Shown piece after piece: positions 24,060 to 38,200 of a DNA stretch of 64,000 nt. A program made the position numbers and the translations under genes. Positions within the stretch are counted from its first letter, which is position 1. Each line of letters opens with the position of its first letter. The DNA lies in the NCBI RefSeq assembly GCF_910592395.1, contig NC_088308.1, positions 5,471,001 to 5,535,000 on the forward strand, read 5' to 3'. The stretch is from Lineus longissimus (taxonomy: Eukaryota; Nemertea; Pilidiophora; Heteronemertea; Lineidae). The notes beneath the pieces were generated by a model, which saw nothing but the letters and a program-made list of their open reading frames with translations, was not told the origin of the DNA and searched no databases.

Positions 24060-27000
24060 CTAACTTGAAGATGCCTTCCCTATTTTGGCTTGTTCTTCCA
24101 ACGCCTTTGCCTGCACAGTTTTCTTGAGCGTTTTAATTTCCATTTCTGCATAATGTTCTGCGAATATCGCCTTGAGAGGCTCGATGAAGTGTGGGAAGAG
24201 TGGGATGTCATCCATAGTAACCTGTAAAGAGACAAGTGAATCAGGAACATCAAACATCATGACTACCACAGAACTATCTTTGCATGAGAAATTTATAGCG
24301 CTGGTGCAGTTCTTTAAAAAACATATTAATGAATAAATCGACTAACAAGAACTTACCCTCATGTTGTCAAAAGAAAATCCCACTTTGTCTGAGAATTTGT
24401 CACTGAAGATGGGAACCTTGGCATATCTCTGGCTGAAGTGGTTAAGTAGAATAAACTGGGCATTCATTTGAAGTCCAATCTCTATGGCCTGGGATGTTGT
24501 GCTGCAAAAGATGAAAGCAGTCAATGCTCATTAAATTGGAAGACAAAGATGCCAAATGATATCTAATTTATCTAAAGTTAAGTATCGGGATGATTCTGAC
24601 AATGCATTAAGTATCATGCATTGGTACGTAGCATTGCAAGAAGTATCACATCATTTCAAGACGGTTCTTGTGGATCAAGCGCAGCCTGCTTTTAACCTCC
24701 CTGCTCTGACTTCCAAACTCGAGTGGGAATGGGTGTCGAGTGGGTGCGCAACCTTGCTAAGAGAGGCATACTGACCTGTGAGATTTATATCTTGCTTCAT
24801 CCTTCAAATCATCTTCCATCGATGCTTCATGGATCAAGATGTCAGAATCCATACCTAGAAGCAGACAAGAAAAGATGTCAGTGGCATTGTGAGATGTTTT
24901 AAGGCCTCAACTAATCATCTGGAGGTCCATGATCCAATTCTGGTCAACCTTTCACTTTAAAGCAAGCAACTAAACTTCAAATTACAGAGGAACAACGTTT
25001 ATTCTTCACTTAAATGTATAGCTCAAGATCTTTGCTGGGATTTGACCAATCGTATAAGAATTGCTTTGTTTTACAGGAAAGCCGATACTTGCCTATTTTG
25101 ACTAAGTTATCACAGGGCATTGTATCTCCAGAATATGTGATTTTCCAGCCATCTTGATGTGTAAGGGCGACACCGAAGGAACCAGGCACATGGCGCACAA
25201 AGGTTGTCTGGATCTGAAACCAAAATGACGCGGACAATTAAATCGAACGATCTTTACAAACGCAGCCAATCTTTTTCAACAGTGGATGGATTTTACAAGA
25301 CCCTGGTAATGTTGAGTGAAATTTCGCATTGAAAGACAATTACCAGTGGTTTACACTTTCAAAGTACAAATTCTCAAGATCTACTTTAAAAATGAGACTA
25401 GAGTTCCTTTTGTTGGGAAGGGTTAACTCACCCTATTTAGATGAAGATGCTGCAGGATATGATCGCAATTCTCATCTTTTGTGCCATTTGTATAATTGTT
25501 TACTTGTTGTAACGGAATCAGCCTGCAAAGATAACGGAAACCCATTGGTGCTCAACTTTTACATCTGGAGAAAGAATGAAATAAGTGACACACATAAGGG
25601 AGGGATCATCTCAAAGTTGCTCTTTACCGGGGCCTTGAGAGACGAAAGTTTCTCATCTCAAAGCGAGGAGGGTCAGCCATTCCCCTTCCAAAATAAAGTC
25701 TTTTTTCAAACTTTTGGCATTATCCAAAGAAAATAGTGATGTCAAAGATCAATTTTTTCTTGTCATTTTGAGAGGGGGAGGTGGTCAGAGATTCCGAGAT
25801 GTTAAGCTTTATGGCCAATATGGGTTATGGTATTCAACCCTCGGCCTCCACCCAAGTCACTGCCAGCACTTACAAATGCGAAAGCAAATGATTCATGATC
25901 TCCACAGAATGTTGTTATCCAGACATCAAATTTATTTCAAAGGACCATACGACAGCATCAAGAAAGATGTGTTGGAGCAAAAACTTACCCAACATATTTT
26001 TCCACAGGATAAAAGGATCCCTGGAACTGCCTCATCCACGTTCCAAATGCCTGAGGGGCCAGCAGGATGAGCTTATCTTTACTCTGCGTAACTTTGGCAC
26101 GTTCAAACAGGATACTGAACAGACCCTAGAAAACATGGAGAAATTTGCAGTCCTCTTACATGTACTTGTAAGGGAGAAAAGTTTACAAACAGAAGTGTTC
26201 AACAAAGACACTGACTACTTAAGATTCATGTACGTCTGAAATAAACTGCATAAAAGTCTGGGTTTTCAGTATTGCAGTGTTCTTGCCTCCTTACCATATG
26301 ATGATCAGCATGCATGTGTGATATATAGACACATTTGAGTTTCTGTAGCACCTCGGCTGTCTTGTCGCCATAGTAACGGTATATTTGTCCTAGTGTGCCT
26401 TCACCACAGTCCAATAGGATACAGGTGTCCTCCCTGAAAGTAACAAAATTGGATAGAATAGAATTAGATAGAGATTGATGTTTCAGGCATCATGGGATGG
26501 AGGGGGGTCGGGAGGAATCAAGACATTGTGATACCCCTGCACCAAAAACCTACACATTGATATGAAGTGTCTAATTGTGCCCGCCCCAAGGACTGAGGTA
26601 TATGCATTAGTGTGAATGCTTTATCTTGGGCTACAGACCCAAATTACCTGAGGACGTCGGAAAGTTTCAAACTTACATTAAGTGTAGAAGAATACCGCTA
26701 ACATTTCGCACTTTGCTCGGCACTGATGATCCGGTCCCCAGGAACACAATCTCCGGATACGGACGACTAGGTTTAGAATTTGAAGATTCCAGATCTGCTA
26801 ATTTTTTTCTCATTTCCACTAGTCTCTCTTCGACATCCTCTTGTTGCATGGCCTCTTTTCTGAACTCATCATTGTCGATTTCAATACAGTGTTCACTGAA
26901 ACATTCAAATAAACACTTTTATCAGAAGTAAATTCATTAAATCTTCCAAAAATGACACAGAATTTGGTGAGTTGTGATTTATCTTGCTGGTATCTCACAG

Positions 27001-30000
27001 ATAAGTTTTTTTGAAAAATATAAAAAGTCATCAACGGACTTTTACCAGATGCCTCTCGAATACATGTTTATGTGGAAGATGAGGGAGAAGATGCTATGTA
27101 CTCACCCATCAAATCCTTTATGTGGTCGGTAATGATAGACAAGATTCGTACTTCCAGACACGACTGGACCCTCTAGGTTGACAGGCTTCTGACATAACTG
27201 AAACAAAATGAGGTAAGTTCGTAGGAAAGTTCATATCTGATCGCTTATTTTGAATGGGTTCCCTGGATTCAGCACATTGAGATTCCTAGTGTTCAATCAA
27301 TTGTACGAACAGGTGTCACTGGTAATTCAAGTCAATGGTAACCAATTTTCAGCTCTCTCTTTCAACTTCCAGTGCTAGATCCTGACCAAGTTCTGACATC
27401 ACAACACAGAAAGAAGACTATGCTTTCTAGGTATCTGAATATTACTTATAGTATTGCAGTCTATGCATGATCAAGACTAGTCAAGCAAACGTGCAACTTT
27501 TCTTTGCGGTTTTAGGTACTCAGAGCTTACAATTTTAAATGGGAAGTTTAAGAATTGTAGGATATTCCACAGACTGACTTACTGGTCCATTCCTCTGACC
27601 CACGAGTAAAGGGAATACCCTGTCACTTAGCAAGTTCAATATTGTTTGGATTTTGAAGATTCCGGTGCTGACCAGGTTGCTGGAGCTGTCATCAAGAATC
27701 AGGTGGTTTGTCTGTGGCGGGAACCTGAAATGTAAGACGAGGAAGGGTTAGTATTAATCTATTGTAATATATGGGCTTGCGCCCTCCAGGTTCCTCTGCT
27801 CCTCTCAATTCGGACAACACGTATGTCTCTTTTATATCATTTATTTTGCTCCTTCCTTGATGGGAGCCAGGGCTAATCTCTCGAACTACAGGTTTACCCC
27901 GTGGTACCTCATGGCGGGTTACGTAACCGAGCCTGGCATTGGTTGACCAGGATGTTACTAAGAAACTGTTGCCATGGGTACCTTATACAAATTTATATGT
28001 TACACTATGTTCTCTTTGACTTTTTAATTATTTGACCTTGCCTTGTTTGTTCTTTTGAAGCCGATTCCGTTTTCTAATCATATAACATGAGGATTTAGAG
28101 TCTTTTGAAGCCGATTCCGTTTTCTAATCATATAACATGAGGATTTAGAGTCTTTTGAAGCCGATTCCGTTTTCTAATCATATAACATGAGGATTTTATT
28201 TTGACGACTCGTACGATCACTTTTGATACAGTATACGAGAGCCATTTTCTTGTTTTGCCTAAACGCGCTGATGTTTCATCCACCTACTTGCTGATCCAGG
28301 CTTGATACCGCGGCTGCACCAAAACATCATGGGGAGCCATATGGACTATCACATCCAACATATCATCAAGACTGGCGCCATCATTTTGATACGGCTTGAG
28401 TTTGTCACTGCTCTCTAATGAGTCAAGGTACTCAACAGACGGGCATTCAACAACTGAAATCCGAATTCAACAAAATGGTTGATTTTGGAACTTGAATTTG
28501 CATCAATCCAATCGCATATGCCCCTTGGTTTCAACAGAAATATTCTTGATCAGGCTGGGAACAAATCATCGAATGTAAAGCACTTTGAACATTTACGGTA
28601 TACAATATTTAGAAGTTACATTTAGGAGACAATACTTCATGAAAGATTTATGGAAAGATTAGGTGACTTACTAAGAAATGGCTGTGATGGGAGTTGATCA
28701 CTAAGTACATCATCTGGCTTAATCTGAAAGGAACACAATTAGCTCAGTGGCTTCAGATAGAAATCCGACATTTCAATTTGGGAAAGGTATTTGCGGCAGC
28801 AGGATCCACAAAGAGAACTAAACAAGAAAACAGATCAACTTGGTGCGAAATCTCAAACACAAAAGAAATTTGACCCAAACAGAGTGGAACAACATAACAT
28901 CTCAACTGTAGAGCATTGGACCGGCATTCCAAAGATCTGTGGTTCGAATCCCAGTCAAGGCAAATTTTATTTCCTGTAATTCTTTCTTTCATTCTATATA
29001 TGAACCAAAATTAGCAACTTGTACTCATCAAAGCTGAAATACAGCAAATATATTACAGTTTTATACTCCGATTATAACACCAACTTACCACTTTTCCATC
29101 CGGTAATGTGATTTCACTGCCATTTTTTAGCTGACCAATTTGTGGACCACTGAAATGTAATAGGTAAATCAAGTAAGAAATGTAATATCTTAAAGTATAA
29201 ACAGAACTCAAATAGATGACCTTTCAATGTTTTGATTACAACACAACACCAACAGCACAGGTACAATCGTTTTTACACACAAACTTTGATGTCCCTCAGA
29301 AAGGACTCTAGCTGGTTTTAGGATGCTGTTCTCAACCTAAGGTCACAAATCAAATTGACAAGGTCAACTGAAAGATTCTGCCCAAACTGTTGATAAATAC
29401 CTACATTGTTATTCCCAAATCAACACATCTTTCCATCAGTATTTTCCTCGGGTATAGTTTTGGCTGAAAGTGAAACAGCAAAAGATGACCATGCCAGGGA
29501 ATTACAAACTGAAAAGTTAAATGCCTTCTTACACATCAGACCGACATGCATTGTTTAGCATCATTTGATATCATTATCATAATGATAATGCTTCAGACCG
29601 CCCAAAGGCATGGTTGCTCAACTTCTTTGCCATAGGCAAGAGCCATTTGGCACAAGACAACAATGGCCCTTACAGTTATATTTCAAGGGAACAGGTGGGG
29701 AGATAACGACATGATGAGTTGAGAGCTTCCTATCAAAGCAAATACCAACCTGGCACAGAAATGCAACTGCCATGTCATTGCACAGTTTGACATCACTCCC
29801 TGTTGCACCGTCCTGTGTATCTCCAGAGAGCCTTAGTTTCTTCCCACCTAGAAAAAAGGTCTCGAGGTAAAATATAGTGGATAAAACTCTGAACAGTTTC
29901 TACCAGAAGATTCTCAACAACTGCAATCAGCCATTCTAGGAACCTGATTTCAGTAACAAACACAAATTTAGTCTCTAAACAAATGAAGTATGAACAACTC

Positions 30001-31914
30001 ACTGGGTTCTGCCTGGTCAGTGGGATCTTTGTAGAGAGGCACATAATCAACTTTCATCGAGTGGTCTTGGAATGATCCGTTAGACGCATCATACTTGACT
30101 GTGAAAGAAGAGGAACATACGGTTAGTATTAATCCAGGGAAACTTTGTTCTTCATTGGTCGAACTCAACTGTATGCGCTGATTGCAGCAGCAACCACAAA
30201 GTATTACTACTATGATTTGGACATTGCTCTTTCTTCAACAAAATAGTCATAGACTTTTAGACTTACCCAGGTTGGTAGCTTGCGTATCAGCAAAACGCTT
30301 TGCATGATTCACCATGTTTTCCTGAAAGATATTGTAAACAGATCAGGAAAGATAGGCACTGTTGTAAACCATATAAATGTATGTGTTTTGTAGCATAATA
30401 AGATGATTTTGGGGAAAAGATCGAGTCACCAGAGTCATGTCTCTTTATGATACCAGACTGCAGACAATAAAATCAACTAGGAATTTTGACACAATGCTTC
30501 ATACTTACCACCTCTGGAGGCCCATGGAGTGTGACTGTTGGCATCCCTACTGCTTGAAGAGTCAGTGCCATCCCTGGAAATGAAAATGAGAAGAACTTAT
30601 AATACATAAATGCACTATCAGCAGCCTGTTGAAATTCACTTGAAAACAGAGCAAAGGTTAGTGTAACTACCTAAAACTGCTGCCCAAATCTACTTATTAT
30701 AATCCTTGTATGCTCAAATCAGGTGCATATGTAGAGTCAATCACGCATAAAATAGAAGTTACATATTACTATCTGTTAGAGGCACTTAAATAGTAGGTCA
30801 TCTGCTAAATTCCCTTTTAACAACATGTTCTTACCCAGTAGTCCACCAATGTTATTCCAACTATGATGGGTGATGAAGATGTGCTCGATTCTGGAGGGTT
30901 TCATTCTGGAAGAAAACTGCTCATGATTTGTATGTATGTGTGATAGGTTTGACTAGAAAATCGAGATCGAGATCAGAATACTAAGATAAGAACAATAAGA
31001 GGTAAATTGATAGGCTACATTGCGGTTTCAAACCAGCACTGATCATCTGCAACATGTTCATTCAAGCTTCAATAAACCATTTCCCTCTTAGGCCATTTGT
31101 TGACAATTAAATATCTTCATAACATATCACAGACTTGTTTCAATCAACAGGGAAAAGTGGAGACAAGCCCATCAGTGCAGCAGTTGGACTGCATATAGTT
31201 TTGGACATTTTAGCACAACACATACTTGTGTTCGGTAACAATCCTTTGGGTTCCTTCTCCACAGTTAAACAGGTACCTGCAAAATAAGAAATTCAGAGTT
31301 ACATCAACAAAGCTTTTTGCCAAGAAGGTGAGTTGTCTGGCATCATTGACGGTAAACCCCATTGTCAAGTTAGTTTGTTTTCCTGACCCTAGGTGGTACA
31401 CTACAGGCGTATCTGGCAAAGGGCCTATAGACTATGGTGGCTCATCTTGACCGGGCTCTCATGCAATTGCGCGCGTCACCACTATCGAGATCCACAAATT
31501 TTGGGCGAGTGATTTAGCAATCTCAAAACATTGCGGTCAAAATGATAGTGGCTGTACTCAGCAGAACAGAAGTACGTACCGGTAATGTTCAGTGATTAAG
31601 AGCACAGACTTTGGTGTCCCTCTTCCTCCAGTCCCAATAACTTGGAAATTCATTATGCCTGGCACAGGCAGAACTTTTCCTTTGACATGTTCCCGGTATT
31701 TGATGTGCCGTAGCATCTCAGGCTGTCGTCGCTCCCGCTTTTTCATGTGTGGTTTTTCAGGACTGGCTTCATCAACTCGAGTTTTTGACATTTTGGATAT
31801 GAGAGAATTGATGTCAACCTTCTTACGTGCCACAGAAGATGAACTTAGGTTCTTAACGCCCCGATGGATGAAATTATTGAGTTTGAATAGGCGTAATGTG
31901 GCAAAAATAGTCAT
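24060..31914 (-). CDS. ELAC2: Ribonuclease Z, long form (tRNA 3' endonuclease)
   Basis: Zn-dependent metallo-beta-lactamase-fold endonuclease that removes 3' trailers from nuclear and mitochondrial pre-tRNAs. Twenty-one minus-strand exons join in frame to 811 residues (human 826): 31914-31580, 31276-31226, 30905-30835, 30573-30509, 30321-30267, 30098-30003, 29847-29750, 29463-29405, 29149-29089, 28723-28672, 28453-28288, 27724-27583, 27197-27106, 26895-26677, 26433-26295, 26125-25989, 25522-25432, 25213-25093, 24854-24776, 24501-24357 and 24221-24060. The N-terminal half has the degenerate lactamase domain ([34 protein letters not shown]). The C-terminal half has [29 protein letters not shown], the metal motif [18 protein letters not shown], the HEAS motif and [12 protein letters not shown]. 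The first residues are basic and Leu-rich, suiting mitochondrial import. Exon 17 is the least certain: its protein is weakly conserved, but its phase fits exactly. The intron after 25093 has a GC donor. Confidence 0.95.
28051..28196. repeat. 50-bp tandem triplication in ELAC2 intron
   Basis: Three apparently identical copies beginning TCTTTTGAAGCCGATTCCGT at 28051, 28101 and 28151. The third copy loses its end after GAGGATTT. It lies between exons 11 and 12 of ELAC2. Confidence 0.95.
28890..28980 (+). repeat. tRNA-derived SINE or tRNA pseudogene
   Basis: CTCAACTGTAGAGCATTGGA (A-box/D-arm-like), an anticodon-arm-like TTGGACCGGCATTCCAA and a B box GTGGTTCGAATCCC lie in the right order and spacing for a tRNA. 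The 5' flank does not pair with the 3' TCAAGGCA acceptor half, so a working tRNA is unlikely. It lies in an ELAC2 intron, antisense to the gene. Confidence 0.6.
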
Positions 31915-32296
31915 TTGAGATGAAGAAATTTTGTGAAATTTTGTTTTTCATGGGGGCTGCCATTACCGGAACTTCTGGGTTTTATAGAAATGGATCGGGA
32001 TTTTTAGTTGGCAAACCGAACGGTCCTGAGCCAATAAGCTGTACTTTCAACCAATTTGTATTTTAAACTTATCATAAACCTTAAAAATGCTTAATGATAC
32101 CAGTGATACATTTTAAAAAGGGTTAAATATGGAAATGTGTGAGAGAAAAGATACCTTCGTTTCGGGGTGTAGTTTTGGTTTTATCTCCAACCAAACAAAG
32201 TAACTTCCGTTCTGGCAACTGTGTCAAATTTCTGAGTAATCACTCGTAAGAACTCTATAAATTCCCCTTCATTCCGTTCACCCAAGTAGTTTAATC
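31915..32296. promoter_or_regulatory. Short divergent promoter, ELAC2 (-) and caspase exon (+)
   Basis: Only 382 bp separate the ELAC2 ATG from the first caspase ATG candidate. CCAAT words occur at about 32029 and 32050, and no TATA box is obvious, as is common for bidirectional promoters. Transcription start sites are inferred to lie inside this interval. Confidence 0.55.
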
Positions 32297-35200
32297 ATGG
32301 ATGACAGGGAAGAAGTACCAACAAAGGGTAAGTGGACGTGTAATGTATTCCCGATTCTGATTCTTGGTTGATTTAAACCATGTATTTACAGGCGGCTTGT
32401 TTGTTCTTCTCAAAAAATACTCCCATACATTTACACTACCGTACACACACGTACAGTACATGGTGTGTGTATGCCATACATTGTCACATACATCATACAC
32501 TTTCTGGTTCATCCTTTTTTTCTTTTCAGTTTCTAGCTACTTTAATTTTCAAAAGACTGGGTTGAATTGTTGCTTTTCCTGTGCTGTGGCAGTCAGGAGA
32601 CGGTCGGGAGTGATGCCGATGGTCCCCACTCCTTGCTGATGTAGGCCTACATAATCATCCCCCGATCCCACTTTTTTTTTTTCAGGAGTGAACAACAGCT
32701 CTCCCGTACCCATCCCATTGTTTTAACTTGAACTGCTATAACATCATTCCAATGAACTACCACCGTCACTCTCATAAAATGCCATCGTCACAGGGAATGA
32801 TCAATGAACTGATCTGACTCTGAGTGATCACTCGCGCACAAATTTCTCCTGACTGCCATGCCAGCAAAATGACTGCAATTCCTTCAAAAGTATGAGCATG
32901 TATTAGCAGTTATAACATTTGCTATTAAAATTAGAAGCTTAGAAGCAGTTTGACTTGCTCCATTGTCTTGTTCATTTATTCATGTGTATTTGGAATCAAA
33001 ATGACAATGTCATGATGCTACCGCCTACCGGTATAACTGGTACACTATTTTGCCCGGTGATGTTGCATTGTACAGTCATTTTTCATCCAATGATGGTTTT
33101 GATGGTGTTTCTTCACAATCATCGAGGTAAGAGTGAATTCCATGTAGATATTATTATTTCCATTTTCATACGCTTTATAAAACATTACATAAGTCAGTTT
33201 GGAGGAGTTTTCAGAAGACTTTAAAAATTGTATTTGTTACACTACATTGTAGGATGTTCACATAGCTGGACCTTATGATTTTTCAAAGATTCATCACAGC
33301 CCAGCCCTAATAATGTTGTTTTATCTGCCAAGTGCATGGTAATCAAAGTGGTCAAGAGAGATGACTGGGCACTTGAACTTTGACATTTTTGAATGTTAAT
33401 GCCCCAAATATCCTGATTGTGCAAATCAAAAATTGGAATCACTTGTGTACATTCGATTGTGCCTTGCCTTTTCGTTATGTAAATCTCATTTTAAAATTTT
33501 ATTCGGAAGCTGAGTTTACACATTTATTAATTTTCAAGTGAAAGTGAAAGTGAAAGTGAGCAAAAGTGTGAATTAATGGGGTGTTTGATGATGTTATTTG
33601 AGATTATTTTGTTGAATTTGCAAGTGTTAATTTTTAAGGTCAATATGGAAATGACCAACAGAAATGTTTTGTTAACTTTTTTCATGTTTGACCATGACCA
33701 TGATGGCAAATACATAGTAAAGAAACCTAATTAAGATAATTTTAATAATTGTTAAGCCATATTTGTCGATTACTTACAGGGACTATGGTTTAACAATTCT
33801 TGTTTGGTAAATTGGGCAGTTTTCCACAGCTGATCAAATAGCTATTTGTACAGATGTTAACTGAGGACGTTTACAGATTGTCGGGTGATACATGTACTTC
33901 TGACCTGTACTTGGCACTGTGATATGGCTGTCATACACAATGAATTACGTCTGGGGAAGAAAAAAATAACTCAAAACCATCTGTAGAGGAAATGTTGAGA
34001 AGAACAACTCTTTTAAGCTCACCTAATGCCAACTTTAATGGACTTTGTAACTTTGTTGGTGAACAGAATGTAAAAAAATGCTAACTGAGCAATTCATTTA
34101 CCAACTGTGCAGGATATACTGTCAAAATTGTTGTTATTGTAATTTCTTATTATTGGCATTGGAGGAGCAATGTCTTGAAGGGGTCAAGACACTTCAATTT
34201 AAATGGCCCTTCATGGCTCTTGACAAGCTTGTAATTACAATTTGAATGCATTTTAAACAGAATTGAAACCTACTGATAATGTTGATCCTTGTCGAGCTTG
34301 GGCCACATTTTTCATTCTAATGGACTTGCTCCCACGAATATACTTCAGAAATCATTGTACATGATTTTGATAATATATTAAAAATAAAATGAAATTCTCA
34401 GAACTTAGGTGACCTGAGCCATTTTTATAAGACACGTTTCAAGTGGAGTTTCTTTTTGTCTCAGATTGGGTCACTGGCAGTCTGATATGCATCACGACTG
34501 ATACTCTTGTTTCACCGATCTATGACCACTTCACAAGTGTGGGCCCAAAATGAGCATTATGGCCATTCGCTGCCATTCAACATGCTCAATTTGAATAGAT
34601 AATGGGTTGGCGACATCTCTTTTTCAGATTATCATGATGTTATGGCTTGGCTTTTGTGTCAATTTGCAGTCTTAGAGCGGTGAAACTAGAGTTTCTCTTT
34701 CTTCTTGCATAATGGAGGGAGGGGCGTAGAAAAAGTCAATGTGATTTGCCAATGGTAACATTACATCCAACATGTCATGACTGTCCATCATCCTACAGAT
34801 TTGTAAAACGATGAAACTCTACATGATTAACTCATACTTCCTACCCAAACAGGAATAATCAGTGCTGAGGACTGTTGACCTCACGATGACCCAAGTTAAG
34901 TACTGGTATTGATTGCCAATACATGTACATGTATTGCCCCGGGTGCGAATAATATCACTGAACCAATTGGATCTGACCGCCCAGACGTGATAGGTTATGA
35001 ATTCTCTGAATTATAGGAATTGGACATTATATCGTTAATGTTTTAAGTTCCACAGGCCTACAGAATGTCTGTAGTCAAAATTTACCTTCTTCCATTAATC
35101 TAGGCCAGTTTATGGCTGACTTCCCATGCCTTTTGCATAGCCTACATGATGTATGGCACTCTCTGAATAGTTCTGCTAATAAAAAACATATTGGAATATT

Positions 35201-38200
35201 ATAATAAAACACCAAAATGAGTGCTTTACAGCTGGTGTGAAAGTACTCTGTGTATAGCTACAAATTAGTACAAATACATAACACAATTTTTAATTTAGTT
35301 ACATGTTATCATTATCATGTTATCATTGAAATACAATTATATGTGTATTGACTCACGACATCATTGACAAGGTAAGTGTATTTCAATCAATTGATTGATG
35401 CCAATGGTCATTATTAGGAAGAAGGAAGCAGGAATTTACAGGAAAAGTCTAACCTTTCCATGAAAATCATCAAAAGAGTGACCTCATTGAAATTCTATGG
35501 TTCAGTTCTATATTAATATTAGGAAACCGCACACTTGTATTTCCTTAATGTATTCTTGCTAAGCCAAAGTAGTGTACAAACTTCCGTTAAATACCCCGAA
35601 GGTGAAAACCCACGTGGGTGTTTGACTGCTGCAATAAGTGGCTATTTCTAGATCATGAGATACATGTACCTGTAATTAGGGGGTTTTCCCTGATTTTGAG
35701 CTCAGGGGCTTCATAGTAGACGCCATAGTTTTTGGATTAGAGACAAGTCCTAAATAGGTAGGTGTGATATTGTCATTCTATCATATGATATCATTATCAC
35801 ACTTTTGGCATATTTGATTTATGGGGTTTAGTTTGTTGGCATCCTTCTGGGAAATAATAATCCTGAGGTATTGTGATGATAATGACCTAAAGTGGTTTGA
35901 ATTGTCTTCTACAAAGGTCAGCCCTTTCATTTATCTATCTGATTCAGTATCATTATCATACCCCTGTAGGCCTACTTGTAATGGTATGATAGGCCTCTTG
36001 AAACATCAAATGAAAATGAAAGTCGGGTTGGGCTGAAGGCTACTTAGGTTTTTTTCAGGAAAGCCAAAATAAGATCACTATTGCAGTTTTGTAAATCCCC
36101 TTTCAACATCAGGCAAACCACATTAAGGGCCTATGGGGTATGACGTGATTCACTAAATGGTGAATTAAGCATACCATGCTAATCAGTAATAATGATGTGT
36201 AACAAGAAAAATACTGGGAAAGAGTCGTGATGGGGTCAACTGAGGGACTTGAACTGGTCAGTTTGTTGACAAAATCCATACGTCTGCTGTATATCAGACG
36301 TTTCTGATGTTGCATTCATGGCTTCCCTCATTAGGATTTGCAGTATTTACTGCTTACACTAGTACTACAGAATCTGACAAAATTTGGTGAGTGTTGAAAT
36401 GTGGGAATAATGATGCACAAATTTGGAATATTTGATACCAGAAATGAGATCATCAATAGGCCTAAATTCAGTTTGTGTCAACAGCCAAATTTACCTATTT
36501 CACGAATTTATGATTCATGTTACTAATTATCTTCTCAATTCTAGTTTCAGAGCTTGTGATAACATCACTATTCATCCTGCGCAATGGACGAGGACAGGAC
36601 AGACTTCGACATGGATGATTTGGAGTCGGGATATTCATGTACCTGTAAATTGTAAGTGTTTGTCTTGATCATGTTGAATGTAATGTACATGTACGAGATA
36701 TTTGTTATTGGTGAAAAAAGTACTTGATACCAAGAATCGAAAGAATTTTGTGTAACTGCTGAATAAACTGGAGATGGGTTGGTTACCAGTACGGCAATTT
36801 ATCATCATCGATCATTTGATTTGATAAGTGTAAAATAATGAGTGGCCGGTGGTGTAATTTAGACTTCCCTTAGCAGATAACTTATGTACATGTACAATCA
36901 TGATACATGTACTGAGAGGTTTAAAGCACGTGCCATTGACGTCATCATGTGATATGTGTAAGAGTCACTTATAATACATGCCCATGAAGATTTCGGGTAC
37001 ATGTATGAGATGAAAGAGGCAAAACTACTAAAAAATTTGTTTTCAAGAATAAATATCTCATGGTAATTGATTGCTTATTCATTCCAGGTGTTGGTATACT
37101 TGTTCATGTGTTTGTAAACGAAGAGCTAAAGGCAGTTGCAAGGAAAAGAAACCAAAAGTGTCCAAGAAAAAGGAGTCAAAGTCCAGCATTTTCAGACGAA
37201 GCGGAACTGCTCATCCTCAAGGACAAACAGCCAAGGTCACAGCCTTGCAACGGGCCAAGCGTGAATATGAAAAACTTGGACAAGACAATGAAAAATACCT
37301 GTTGAAAGACGGCGAACATTGTGAAAAGTACGACAGTGAAGGGGAAGATGAAAATCTAGTCAAAAGAGCACCGAGTCAGAATGGATCAATTGAACTCGGG
37401 CCGGTACCGGTGCCAGAAACTCAAGCTGTTCATTCAATGAAATGTGAGGAGTCTCTGCCAGAAACTCAGCATGAATTTCCAGCAGAATGTGGACCTCTGA
37501 AGGAATCTCATCCGTCGGTTGAGGCGGATACGGAATCAGTTGATCCACTTGTTTACAACTACAACATGAGCCATAAACATCGTGGCCGCACCTTGATCTT
37601 GTTACAGAGTGAGATTTATCCGTACATTGATCCGAAATACAAAGGCGTCTGCACAGATCATCTGGTTGAGGCAGACGTGCTGAAGACTTTGTTTACATCG
37701 TTGGGATTCGTTGTTGAGGTGAAGGATTGTGGTGCATGCAAGTCTGGTGACATCCAGAAAGTTCTCAGCAAAGGTGAGTTCTAGTTGTGGCGGGGTTTGA
37801 TCAAAAATGCGGGGCCCTGCATACCTTATCAAGCACAGCAAAGATTTCCCTGCAATCTTGAGGCGAAACCTTCTGCCTGCCGATGTGAGTGTCCACATGA
37901 GTGCATACTCACCAGCACAGAGCTCTGTAATCTTGATCCATTTTATTGAGATATCCCTATGGAAGAAAACAAGAGGAAAAGAATTTTCAGTCCTTACCGA
38001 GTAGTTTTATGGATATTTGATTAGTTTTGTCTCCTTTTGATTGCAGTGGCAAAGGACGACCATTCGGATGCCGATTGCTTTGTGAGTGTTATTCTCGGTC
38101 ATGGCGGGAACCAGGAGCTGTACTGCACTAATACAACACTTGAGGTGGAGGAACTGACCACATTCTTCAAGGGTGACAGGTGCCCGAGTCTGGCCGGCAA

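Noticed and set aside
28890-28980. Functional tRNA gene
   Set aside because: The acceptor-stem halves do not pair, so it is treated as a SINE or pseudogene.
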